This document shows, piece by piece, positions 1 through 9,500 of a stretch of 64,000 nt of DNA; position 1 is the first letter of the stretch, and each line of letters begins with the position of its first letter. A program made the translations under genes and the position numbers. The stretch is from contig NZ_CP006569.1 in the NCBI RefSeq assembly GCF_000517425.1, forward strand, positions 2,170,001-2,234,000. Direction: 5' to 3'. Source of the stretch: Sodalis praecaptivus (lineage in GTDB: Bacteria > Pseudomonadota > Gammaproteobacteria > Enterobacterales > Enterobacteriaceae). Below the pieces are notes generated by a model that searched no databases, had not been told where the DNA came from, and saw nothing but the letters and a program-made list of their open reading frames with translations.

Positions 1-916
1 CGGAGAAGGGGCGGAATAGCCGCACCTTGACCACCCCGACCTTTTCACCGCGGGTGAGAAGGGTATCAATCACCTCTTCACAGGTACCGGCGGCGGATCC
101 CATCACGACAATGACCCGCTCGGCCTGCGGATGACCATAATATTCAAACGGCTTGTAGTGCCGGCCGGTGGCGGCGGCGAAGTCGTCCATTGCCTGTTCC
201 ACCTGCCGATAGGCGTCGTTGTACCAGGGGTTGGTGGCTTCCCGTGACTGGAAATAGGTATCGGGATTGGCGGAGGTGCCGCGGATCATCGGATTATCCG
301 GCGTCAGCGCGCGGGCGCGGTGGGCGTCGATGGCGTCCTGGGGCAGCAGCGCTTTTAAGGTGTCATCCGACAGCGGCGCGATTTTGTTAATTTCATGGGA
401 GGTGCGAAAGCCGTCAAAAAAGTGGATGAAGGGCAAACGGCTGTTTAGACTGGCCACCTGGGCAATCAGCGCGAAGTCCTGCGCTTCCTGGACGTTATTG
501 GCGCACAGCATAGCGCAACCGGTCTGGCGCACCGCCATGACGTCCGAATGGTCGCCAAAAATCGACAGCGCGTGGGTCGCAACGGTGCGCGCCGCCACAT
601 GCAGGACAAAAGGGGTCAACTGGCCGGCCAGCTTATAAAGCGTCGGGATCATCAGCAATAATCCCTGCGACGACGTGAACGAGGTGGACAGCGCGCCGGT
701 TTGAAGCGCGCCGTGCACCGTGGCGATGGCGCCGGCTTCGGATTGCATCTCCACCACCCGCGGGGTGTCGCCCCAAATATTGGGCGTGCCGGTCTCGGAC
801 CAGGCATCGGCCTGCTCGGCCATGGTAGAGCTGGGCGTGATGGGGTAGATGGCGATAACTTCGTTAATGCGGTAGGCCACCGAGGCGACTGCATTGTTCC
901 CGTCTGTGGTGATCAT
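1..916 (-). CDS. nifJ: Pyruvate:flavodoxin oxidoreductase, N-terminal part (runs off window)
   Basis: Oxidatively decarboxylates pyruvate to acetyl-CoA and passes electrons to flavodoxin or ferredoxin in the cytoplasm. About 305 codons are present, open to the window edge. The start MITTDGNNAVASVAYR, then YPITPSSTMAEQADAW, GDTPRVVEMQSEAGA, the ALQTGALSTSFTSSQG stretch and THALSIFGDHSDVMAV are the hallmark pyrimidine-binding/domain I segments of the NifJ/YdbK family and read almost residue for residue like E. coli YdbK. The start ATG at 914-916 matches the family N-terminus. The rest of the roughly 1,170-residue protein lies to the left of base 1. Upstream lies an extended -10 promoter. The neighbour order nifJ, DUF333 lipoprotein, ldhA matches E. 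coli except that hslJ is missing. Identification is secure; completeness cannot be judged. Confidence 0.95.
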   Translation of the reverse strand, partial: MITTDGNNAVASVAYRINEVIAIYPITPSSTMAEQADAWSETGTPNIWGDTPRVVEMQSEAGAIATVHGALQTGALSTSFTSSQGLLLMIPTLYKLAGQLTPFVLHVAARTVATHALSIFGDHSDVMAVRQTGCAMLCANNVQEAQDFALIAQVASLNSRLPFIHFFDGFRTSHEINKIAPLSDDTLKALLPQDAIDAHRARALTPDNPMIRGTSANPDTYFQSREATNPWYNDAYRQVEQAMDDFAAATGRHYKPFEYYGHPQAERVIVVMGSAAGTCEEVIDTLLTRGEKVGVVKVRLFRPFS

Positions 917-980
917 GAGGACCCTTATCTGTGCTGCGGATGATAGCCGGGAAATCATTGGCTTATCATGAATTGCCGCA

Positions 981-989
981 AGTATAGCA
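981..989 (-). promoter_or_regulatory. Extended -10 promoter element of nifJ
   Basis: On the minus strand the sequence reads TGCTATACT, that is TG-N-TATACT, a five-of-six -10 hexamer with the TGn extension, about 65 bases upstream of the nifJ start. No good -35 hexamer is visible at 16-18 bases further up, which is usual for extended -10 promoters. The position is plausible; the assignment rests on motif only. Confidence 0.5.
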
Positions 990-1148
990 GCACTAACCCT
1001 GGGGGATTTTAGCTTTTGTGTGATGCACGAAACGCGAGGAAAGACAGATGAAGTGTAAAGTCAATCGGCGGGTTCTCGACGAGAGCGCCCGCTGCCGCTA
1101 CACTGGCTCTTCCAGACGATTCCTATTTTATCCTTGCGGAGCCCTTTG

Positions 1149-1397
1149 ATGACGTTATCACGGTGGTTATTGGCGACCTCAGTCGTGTTACTGGTGGCGT
1201 GCAGCAGCGATCCCAGTGTCAATGACGAACCTGAACAGCAGGGGACGGCGGTACGTATGCCGCGCCCGGTGCTGAGCCAGGCGGAACAGGCCGCCTGTAG
1301 CGGCGTCGGCGGCACGCTTACCGCCGCCCTGCAGCTGGATGGCTCCACCGTAGGAATGTGCCAGCTCACCGACGGCCGCCGCCTGCCGGCGCGCTGA
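1149..1397 (+). CDS. ydbJ: DUF333-type lipoprotein, YdbJ-like
   Basis: An 82-residue predicted lipoprotein of unknown function. The N-terminus MTLSRWLLATSVVLLVAC has a short basic head, a hydrophobic core and a lipobox LVAC, so the mature protein should start at Cys18 and be lipid-anchored. The mature part contains the DUF333 signature: two conserved cysteines around a GG turn (AACSGVGGTL and VGMCQLTDGRR). ATG at 1149 was chosen because GGAG lies seven bases upstream and because it gives a clean signal peptide; an in-frame TTG at 1134 is less likely. In E. coli the equivalent gene ydbJ also sits between ydbK/nifJ and hslJ-ldhA. hslJ is not present here. Family call is good, the symbol is by synteny. 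Confidence 0.75.
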   Translation: MTLSRWLLATSVVLLVACSSDPSVNDEPEQQGTAVRMPRPVLSQAEQAACSGVGGTLTAALQLDGSTVGMCQLTDGRRLPAR

Positions 1398-1494
1398 GCC
1401 GGTTGAGCGGACGCGCAACGTCTTTGCCATCGTCCGTAAGCGATGCCGGTAAGTGGTCTCCTGCACGTTGACCTCTGCCGGCGCGCTGAGCCGG
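1383..1494. repeat. 20-bp direct repeat spanning the ydbJ-like 3' end
   Basis: The 20-mer CTGCCGGCGCGCTGAGCCGG occurs at 1383-1402, where it contains the stop codon of the lipoprotein gene, and again exactly at 1475-1494 in the noncoding stretch. The flanks do not match, so it is a short isolated duplication. In E. coli hslJ would occupy the space between here and ldhA; no hslJ reading frame is visible in 1398-1625. Confidence 0.7.
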
Positions 1495-1625
1495 CAAATC
1501 GGGCGCACAATGCCCGTTCTCCTGCCGGCAAGCGGCGTTGGTGAGTGGGGCGCCTGCCGGGCGCCCTCGCGTTTACCGCCGGCCCGTGTTGAGGGCGTCT
1601 ACGCCGGCGCTATGCGCGACCGACG

Positions 1626-2618
1626 TTACGCGCTTACGAGGTTGGGGCACTCCTCTCCCCGCGCCAGCCGTTGGATATTCTGTAGCGTGGTCTGGCCGAT
1701 ATGCGTCAGCGCCTCTTCGGTCAAAAAGGCCTGATGGCCAGTGAACAGTACGTTATGGCATGCCGATAGCCGCCGGAAAACATCATCCTGTATGACGTCG
1801 TTGGATTTATCCTCAAAAAACAGATCGCGCTCGTTTTCGTAGACATCCATCCCCAGCGCGCCAATCTTTTGCATTTTGAGTGACTCGATGGCCGCCTGGG
1901 AATCGATAAGGCCACCGCGGCTGGTATTGATGATCATGACGCCATCTTTCATTTGCGCGAAGGCCGCGCGGTTGAGCAGATGATGGTTTTCCGGGGTCAG
2001 CGGGCAATGGAGGGAGATGACGTCCGAGGCGGCATACAGGCTTTGCAAATCCACATACTCGGCGCCCAGCTCCAGCGCTTGCGGGTTAGGATAGGGATCA
2101 TACGCCAGCAGCCGCATGCCGAATCCGCGCAAAATACGCATTGCGGCGACACCTATCTTGCCGGTGCCGATAATCCCGGCGGTGCGTTGATGCATATTGA
2201 AACCAATAAGCCCTTCAAGTGAAAAGTTGGCATCGCGGGTGCGCTGGTAGGCCCGGTGAATGCGCCGATTAAGACACATCATCATGCCCACCGCATGCTC
2301 CGCCACCGCTTCCGGTGAATAGGCGGGTACCCGCACCACCTGAATGCCTAACGCCCGCGCGGCCGCGAGATCGACATTATTAAAGCCGGCGCAGCGCAGC
2401 GCCAGGATGGTGATGCCCAACGCCGCCAACTGCTCTAGCACCTCCCGGCCGCCGTCGTCGTTGACGAAAAGGCAAACCGCGTTGCAGCCCTCGGCAGTTT
2501 TGACGGTGCGGGGCGTTAGCAGAAAATCGAAATATTCCATCTCGAAGCCGAACGCCTCATTAACCTGGGACAAATATTTATGATCGTAATTTTTGGTACT
2601 GTATACAGCGACTTTCAT
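1626..2618 (-). CDS. ldhA: Fermentative D-lactate dehydrogenase
   Basis: Reduces pyruvate to D-lactate with NADH in the cytoplasm during fermentation. The 330-residue product is the length of E. coli LdhA (329) and starts MKVAVYSTKNYDHKYLSQVN as that protein does. It has the D-2-hydroxyacid dehydrogenase layout: catalytic N-terminal part, Rossmann motif GTGKIGVAAMRIL near residue 152, the segment INTSRGGLID carrying the catalytic Arg, YENE carrying the Glu, and FTGHQAFLT carrying the catalytic His. The gene is divergent from ydbH across 134 bases, as in E. coli. AAGGAGAC lies just upstream of the ATG. High certainty. Confidence 0.96.
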   Translation of the reverse strand: MKVAVYSTKNYDHKYLSQVNEAFGFEMEYFDFLLTPRTVKTAEGCNAVCLFVNDDGGREVLEQLAALGITILALRCAGFNNVDLAAARALGIQVVRVPAYSPEAVAEHAVGMMMCLNRRIHRAYQRTRDANFSLEGLIGFNMHQRTAGIIGTGKIGVAAMRILRGFGMRLLAYDPYPNPQALELGAEYVDLQSLYAASDVISLHCPLTPENHHLLNRAAFAQMKDGVMIINTSRGGLIDSQAAIESLKMQKIGALGMDVYENERDLFFEDKSNDVIQDDVFRRLSACHNVLFTGHQAFLTEEALTHIGQTTLQNIQRLARGEECPNLVSA

Positions 2619-2752
2619 TATTTCGTCTCCTTGGCACTCCGGCGAGCGTAGCAGATGGCCATTATAGGCACAATCCGGCGTCGGTTATCGGCAATATAGT
2701 CCTCTGGTAGGATATGTTATTGTGGGCGGGTCTGTCAGCCACAAGGACTGTC

Positions 2753-5389
2753 ATGCCCCGGACATTAATACCGCTCGGCGTTTTGCGCCGCCCCTTGCGC
2801 AACGTTGCGCTGATGCTATTGCTGCTTTTTCTGCTGCTGCTCGCGCTATGGTTCACCCTGCCGCGCTGGTTACCGACGCTGGCCAATAGGGCGCTGCCCG
2901 ACGATCTGCAATTGCGGCTCGACGGTCGCCCCGGTTGGCGGCAGGGCGCCGTACAGCTGCCGGCCTTTCGCTTGAGCCGTCCCGATTGCGTCTGGCTGCG
3001 CAGCGACGGCGGCGATCTGACCCGCCGCGCCGGCGCCTGGCGGTTGCATCTCATCGACCTGCGTCTAGACACCGCCTGCGTAGCCCCATCGACGTCAACG
3101 ACCTCCGCACGGGATCCGCTTGCGCAATGGCAAGGGTTGCCGGCATTTAGCGTGCTTATCGACCGGCTGACGGTAACCCCCTGGCAGGCGTGGGCCGGCC
3201 GCCTGACCTTGACGCATGCGGGGCCAAGCACCCGGCTCGCTTATCAAAGCGATAAACTGGCGGCCGAGGTGGCCCTTGACGATCGCCAATTAACCCTGGA
3301 GCGTCTGTCCCTGAACGGCGCACCCGCTCCGGCGCCGGTAGTGTTACAGGGGAAACTCACCCTGGCCCCCGGCGCCCGGCTGCTGCCCGAGCGCGGGGCC
3401 GTGCAGGGCGGCCTTACCCTGGCGAACGGTACCGCGCTCACCTTTGATCTCAACTGGCGTCAACAGCAGGGTGTGCTGTCGATTACCGATAGCCAGAACG
3501 GCATGACGCTGGTGCATCTACCGTGGCGCATTTCCGCACGAGAGTGGGTGGTGAGCGATGGACGGTGGCGTTGGCCTTACGCCACCCAGGCGCTGGCGGG
3601 GGGAATTGCCCTGACGCTGACCGACTGGCGCGACGGTCTGGCCGGCCTCGGCATCAGCGCGCGGCTCAACGTGCTGACGCAGGGATTACGTGGGCGCGCC
3701 AACGCGGTGTTGAATATCGGTCCTGGCCCGCTGCGGCTGACGGATAATCGCCTGCCGTTTCGCCTCAACGGCAGGGTAAATGACAACGCTCTTTCGCTGG
3801 ATGCCGCCATCCCCGGCGAATTGCGCGGCGATGTGACCGCCCCGTATCTTGCCTTGTTGCCCGGCGCGCTTTTGCGTCTGGTCGGGGGCGTGTCGGACAT
3901 GTTTGACATCGATAGCGCGCGTTTGCCCCTAGCCGGTGTTCAGCTCTCCTCCGCGGGGGTGAACGGCCGGCTACAGGCCATTTTACAGGCCAGAGCCGGA
4001 AACCACGGGCGTTTTACGCTGCATTTGGACGGTAAAGCGGTGAACTTCTGGCCCGACGCCGGCGATTGGCGCTGGCGGCTGTGGGGCAATGGCGAGCTGC
4101 GGCCGTTTGGCGCGAGCTGGCGCATTGCCGGTCGCGGCGCCTGGCAGGACCACATTCTGCGTCTGAGCGCGGCACAGGGGGAAATGGATCGTTTTCGCTA
4201 TGGTCTTATCGATGCCCGCGCCCCGCGCCTGCGGTTGACCGCGCCGCTCGTGTGGCGCCGCGGCGACGACGCGCCGGCGCTGGCGGGCGCGCTCGAAATG
4301 TCGTCTGCGCAGGTGCGGTTGCAGCACGGCGGCGCGCTGCCCGCCCCGCGGTTGACCCTGGCGCTAAGCGGGCGTAGTCCAGACGATTGGCGCTGGCGTG
4401 GAACGCTACAGGCGGGCGCGTTGGGGCCCGTGCAATTGAACGGGCGTTGGGACGGGGCGCGGCTGCGCGGCCAGGCCTGGTGGCCAAAACAGCCGCTGCG
4501 GGTGTTCGCGCCGTTGCTGCAACCGGCATTGGGCATCCGGCTGCGCCAGGGCGAATTTTATGCGCAGAGCGCCTTTTCCGCCTCGGCGGATCAAGGTTTT
4601 ATCGCCGGCGGTCACGGTGTGCTGACCGGGGGGGATCTCTGGTACGGCGACAGCCGTTTGGTCGGCGTTCGGCTGTCGCTATCCTACCGCCTGGCGCAAA
4701 GCCGTTGGCAGTTGGGGATCCGCCAGCCTGCCGCATTGCACATCGATGAAATCATCTCCCCTATAGCCTTGCGTGAACTGGATACCGGCCTGAAAGGTTT
4801 CTATCCCTTTGATGACGACCATCCGCTCACCTTAACCCACATGACGTTGCAAACCCTTGGCGGCCAGGTATCTTTAACCCCGCTGCGGCTGCCGCAGCAC
4901 GCGCCAGCGGTGCTGAAGGTGCAGGGTGTGGAAATGAGCGAGCTTATCACCGCGTTAAAACCCAAACAGTTCACCATTTCCGGGCGGGTAAGCGGCGAGC
5001 TGCCGCTGTTGCTCGATGATGCGACCCAGCTTATCCCCCGCGGTTGGATTGCCAGCGATAATTTGATGACATTGCGCCTGGATCCCCAGTTCGCCGACGC
5101 GCTCGCCGCCCGCGATTTCGCCACCGCCGCCGCCGTTGATTGGCTGCGCTATATGGAAATCAGCCGGCTACGCGCCACGTTGAATCTCCGCCGCGCGGGA
5201 GACCTGACGCTCGATGCCAACATTGCCGGAACGGGCGCCCACGCCTCCGCGCGGCGCGCGGTGCGCCTTAATTACTCGCATCAGGAAAATATCTGGCAGC
5301 TGTGGCGCAGTTTGCGCTTCGGCGGCCGGGTGGAACAACTACTGGAAAAACAGGCGGCCGCCGAAGCGCCTGCCGAAGGGGAGCCTTAA
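2753..5389 (+). CDS. ydbH: YdbH, AsmA-like intermembrane lipid-transport protein
   Basis: An 878-residue inner-membrane anchored periplasmic protein. E. coli YdbH (879 residues) is one of three AsmA-like proteins (YhdP, TamB, YdbH) that jointly move phospholipid to the outer membrane. Residues 15-40 form one strongly hydrophobic segment (NVALMLLLLFLLLLALWFT), followed by a long beta-rich region and the DUF2895/YdbH C-terminal part ending near SLRFGGRVEQLLEK. ATG at 2753 was preferred over an in-frame ATG at 2714 because AAGGA lies five bases upstream and the length then equals the family norm. The stop overlaps the ynbE start (TAATG), so the two are translationally coupled. Confidence 0.9.
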   Translation: MPRTLIPLGVLRRPLRNVALMLLLLFLLLLALWFTLPRWLPTLANRALPDDLQLRLDGRPGWRQGAVQLPAFRLSRPDCVWLRSDGGDLTRRAGAWRLHLIDLRLDTACVAPSTSTTSARDPLAQWQGLPAFSVLIDRLTVTPWQAWAGRLTLTHAGPSTRLAYQSDKLAAEVALDDRQLTLERLSLNGAPAPAPVVLQGKLTLAPGARLLPERGAVQGGLTLANGTALTFDLNWRQQQGVLSITDSQNGMTLVHLPWRISAREWVVSDGRWRWPYATQALAGGIALTLTDWRDGLAGLGISARLNVLTQGLRGRANAVLNIGPGPLRLTDNRLPFRLNGRVNDNALSLDAAIPGELRGDVTAPYLALLPGALLRLVGGVSDMFDIDSARLPLAGVQLSSAGVNGRLQAILQARAGNHGRFTLHLDGKAVNFWPDAGDWRWRLWGNGELRPFGASWRIAGRGAWQDHILRLSAAQGEMDRFRYGLIDARAPRLRLTAPLVWRRGDDAPALAGALEMSSAQVRLQHGGALPAPRLTLALSGRSPDDWRWRGTLQAGALGPVQLNGRWDGARLRGQAWWPKQPLRVFAPLLQPALGIRLRQGEFYAQSAFSASADQGFIAGGHGVLTGGDLWYGDSRLVGVRLSLSYRLAQSRWQLGIRQPAALHIDEIISPIALRELDTGLKGFYPFDDDHPLTLTHMTLQTLGGQVSLTPLRLPQHAPAVLKVQGVEMSELITALKPKQFTISGRVSGELPLLLDDATQLIPRGWIASDNLMTLRLDPQFADALAARDFATAAAVDWLRYMEISRLRATLNLRRAGDLTLDANIAGTGAHASARRAVRLNYSHQENIWQLWRSLRFGGRVEQLLEKQAAAEAPAEGEP

Positions 5390-5616
5390 TGCCTTGGAGC
5401 AAGAGCCTGATTGCGCTACTGTCGCCGTTGCTTTTTACGCAGTGCGTACCGCGTATTGAAATCGCCACGCCGACCGCGCCGATAACCATTAACATCAAAG
5501 TTAAGATCGAGCACGATATCCTCATAAAGGCCGACCCGCAAAGCGAGGCGCTGCTAAATCGCGATCGGGCCGCATCCGAGACATCAGCCGGCGCAGAGGC
5601 GGGGACGAGGCGTTAA
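5389..5616 (+). CDS. ynbE: YnbE, outer-membrane lipoprotein partner of YdbH
   Basis: A 75-residue predicted lipoprotein; in E. coli YnbE (61 residues) binds the C-terminus of YdbH to complete the intermembrane bridge. The core CVPRIEIATPTAPITINIKVKIEHDILIKAD is the YnbE signature. It is longer at the C-terminus than E. coli YnbE, with a polar tail (DRAASETSAGAEAGTRR). The lipobox is odd: Leu-Phe-Thr-Gln-Cys places Gln at -1, where Gly, Ala or Ser is normal. Start ATG at 5389 overlaps the ydbH stop. The third operon member ydbL, expected next, is not found. Confidence 0.85.
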   Translation: MPWSKSLIALLSPLLFTQCVPRIEIATPTAPITINIKVKIEHDILIKADPQSEALLNRDRAASETSAGAEAGTRR

Positions 5617-5668
5617 GCCCGAAATGGGCGGCCATAAGCGCGGCTCGCGCCGCCGGTGCAGCGGCAAG

Positions 5669-5693
5669 AAAAAAGCGCATCCGAAGAGGCGCT
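5669..5693 (-). terminator. Rho-independent terminator of azoR
   Basis: On the minus strand, just past the azoR stop, AGCGC and GCGCT arms (with two further pairs inside and a TTCG-type loop) are followed by TTTTTT. This is a standard intrinsic terminator reading leftward. It occupies the place where ydbL would start in E. coli. Confidence 0.75.
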
Positions 5694-5735
5694 AAACGGG
5701 CCCGGGGCCCAAGGGAGGGTAGTCACATAACGGGG

Positions 5736-6350
<615 letters not shown>

Positions 6351-6425
6351 TTAATCAAGACGGGTTCAACAACCTGACGTTTACTCTAGGCAACTTAGCG
6401 CCGGGGTGAAAGCGCAATAATTCGA

Positions 6426-6452
6426 GTTGTTCATTCGAAAATACTGAACAAC
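6426..6452. promoter_or_regulatory. 27-bp perfect dyad between azoR and hrpA, candidate operator
   Basis: GTTGTTCA at 6426-6433 and its exact reverse complement TGAACAAC at 6445-6452 flank an 11-base spacer that itself contains TTCGAA. The site lies 84 bases upstream of the azoR start and about 35 bases upstream of the hrpA -10. Eight-base arms with an 11-base centre suit a dimeric winged-helix regulator. No known regulator is named by the motif. Confidence 0.5.
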
Positions 6453-6483
6453 ACAGGGAACCCTCGGGCGCCGCGCCGGATTA

Positions 6484-6492
6484 TGGTAGAAT
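6484..6492 (+). promoter_or_regulatory. Extended -10 promoter element of hrpA
   Basis: TGGTAGAAT fits TGn plus TAGAAT (five of six to TATAAT) about 70 bases before the hrpA start. No clear -35 hexamer is present. Assigned by motif and position only. Confidence 0.45.
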
Positions 6493-6562
6493 GGGGGCCA
6501 ATAAGTTGCAGAGAACGGCTGGCCGGACGCGCACGTCCGGCCGCAGGTAGAGGAAAGACAAC

Positions 6563-9500
6563 GTGAATTCACCCCTTGCGGCACTGACCGCCACGCTGGA
6601 CGATGTCATGATCCGCGACAAAACGGTGCTTAAACGCCGCCTGCGGGGCGCCGCAAAACGGCCGTTGTCCGGCGAGCAGCAGCAACGCTGGCAGCGGGAA
6701 ATGGAAACCGCCATTGCCGCTTCGCGGCAGCGGGTGCAGGACCGCCGCGCGGCGGTCCCCGTCATCACTTACCCGGAGAATTTACCCGTCAGCCAGAAAC
6801 GCCAGGCGATTCTTGAGGCGGTACGGGACCATCAAGTGGTCATCGTGGCGGGTGAAACCGGTTCAGGTAAAACCACGCAGCTGCCAAAAATCTGTCTGGC
6901 GCTCGGGCGGGGCGTTACCGGCATGATAGGCCATACGCAGCCGCGAAGGCTGGCGGCGCGCAGCGTGGCCGATCGTATCGCCGGCGAACTGGAGACCCCG
7001 CTCGGGGGCGCCGTCGGCTACAAGGTGCGGTTCAACGATCAAATTGGCGACAACACGCTGGTGAAGCTGATGACCGACGGCATACTGCTCGCGGAGATCC
7101 AGCAGGATCGCCTGTTGCTGCAGTATGACACGCTGATTATTGACGAAGCCCACGAACGCAGCCTCAATATCGATTTTATTCTCGGCTATCTGCATCAGTT
7201 GCTGCCGCGTCGACCCGATTTGAAAGTGATCATTACCTCCGCCACCATCGATCCGGAGCGCTTCTCGCGCCACTTTCATCACGCGCCGATTATTGAAGTT
7301 TCCGGCCGCACCTATCCGGTGGAGGTGCGCTACCGCCCGCTGGCGGAACAGGCGGACGACGAGGGGGATCAGGCCCAGGGCATCTACGATGCGGTGCAGG
7401 AACTAGGCAAAGAAGGGCCAGGAGACATTCTGATTTTTTTGAGCGGCGAGCGGGAAATCCGCGATACCGCCGACGGCCTCAATCGGCTCAATTTGCCCCA
7501 TACCGAGGTGTTGCCCCTGTACGCGCGCTTATCCAACGCCGAACAGAATCGGGTGTTTCAATCCCATTCCGGGCGGCGCATCGTGCTGGCGACCAACGTG
7601 GCAGAAACGTCGCTGACGGTCCCCGGGATCAAATACGTCATTGACCCCGGTACGGCGCGGATCAGCCGTTACAGTTTCCGAACCAAGGTACAGCGCTTGC
7701 CTATCGAGCCGATTTCCCAAGCGTCGGCCAATCAGCGAAAAGGCCGCTGCGGCCGCGTGTCGGAAGGTATCTGTATCCGCCTCTATTCCGAGCAGGATTT
7801 TCTCTCGCGCCCGGCCTTTACCGACCCCGAAATACTGCGCACCCATTTGGCATCCGTCATACTGCAAATGACGGCGCTGGGGCTCGGCGATATCGCTATG
7901 TTTCCGTTTGTGGAAGCCCCCGATAAACGTCATATCCAGGATGGCGTGCGGCTACTGGAAGAACTGGGCGCGCTGGAGGGCGAAACGGCCGAGGGATATC
8001 GCCTGAGTCCCCTTGGCCGGCAATTGGCCCAGTTGCCGCTGGATCCGCGCCTGGCGCGCATGGTACTTGCGGCCCGCAGCGGCGGCTGCGTGCGTGAGGT
8101 GATGATCATCGCTGCCGCGCTGTCTATCCAGGATCCGCGCGAACGGCCCATGGACAAAAAGCAGGCATCGGATGAAAAGCACCGCCGCTTCGCGGACAAA
8201 GAGTCTGATTTTCTCGCTTTTGTCAATTTGTGGGATTACCTCCAGACGCAGCAAAAAGCATTATCCTCCAGCCAGTTGCGCCGCCAGTGCCGGGTGGATT
8301 TTCTCAGCTATTTGCGCGTGCGGGAATGGCAGGACGTCTATACCCAACTGCGCCAGACCGTTAAAACTTTGGGCCTGCCGATCAATGCCCAACCTGCCGA
8401 TTATCGGTCGCTGCATAGTGCGCTGTTGACCGGCTTATTGTCCCATATTGGCCAAAAAGACACCGATAAACCGGAGTACACCGGTACCCGCAATGCCCGC
8501 TTCGCGCTTTATCCCGGCTCTGCGCTGTTCAAAAAACCGCCCAAATGGACCATGGTCGCGGAGCTGGTGGAAACCAGCCGGCTATGGGGCCGGATTGCCG
8601 CCCGCATCGAACCGGAGTGGATAGAGCCGCTGGCGCCTCACCTGGTGAAACGCAGTTACAGCGAACCCCATTGGGAGAAGGCCGCCGCCGCGGTGATGGC
8701 CGCGGAGCGGGTGACGCTACTGGGGCTGCCCATCGTCATCGGCCGGAAGGTCAACTATGGCGCCATTGATCCGGCGCTTTGCCGCACGCTGTTTATTCGC
8801 CATGCGCTGGTGGAAGGGGATTGGCAGACCCGTCATCCCTTTTTCCGCGCCAACCGGCGGCTGCTCGATGAGGTCGAGGAGCTGGAGCATAAATCCCGAC
8901 GCCGGGATATTCTGGTGGACGATGAAACGCTGTTCGCGTTTTACGACGGACGTATCGGTGAAGAGGTGGTATCGGCGCGCCATTTCGATAGCTGGTGGCA
9001 GCGGGAGCAGAAGGCCGATCCCGAGCGGCTCAATTTTGAAAAAACCATGCTGGTACGCGCGGGGGCGGAAGCCATCAGCGCGGTTGACTATCCTAATACT
9101 TGGCGCCAGGGCAGCCTAAAACTGCGGCTGAGTTACCAGTTTGAACCGGGCAGCGATGCCGACGGCGTCACGGTGCATATCCCGCTGCCGCTGCTGAATC
9201 AAGTTTCGCCGCAGGGATTTGACTGGCAAATTCCCGGCATACGGCGGGAGTTGGTGATTGCGCTGATTAAATCACTGCCTAAACCGTTACGGCGTAACTT
9301 TGTTCCGGCGCCGAATTATGCCGAGGCTTTCCTTGAGCGTGTGACGGCCGGCGACACGCCGCTGCTGGACGCCCTGGAGCGCGAACTGCGGCGCATGAGC
9401 GGCGTGACCATCGAGCGAGAGGCCTGGCAACTGGACCAGGTGCCCGATCATCTGAAAATGACCTTCCGGGTGGTGGACGAGCAACAAAAAACCCTGGCCG

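Noticed and set aside
2590-2602. CTGTATACAG, a possible LexA half-site palindrome
   Set aside because: It lies inside the ldhA coding start and is too short for an SOS box (CTGT-N8-ACAG needs wider spacing).
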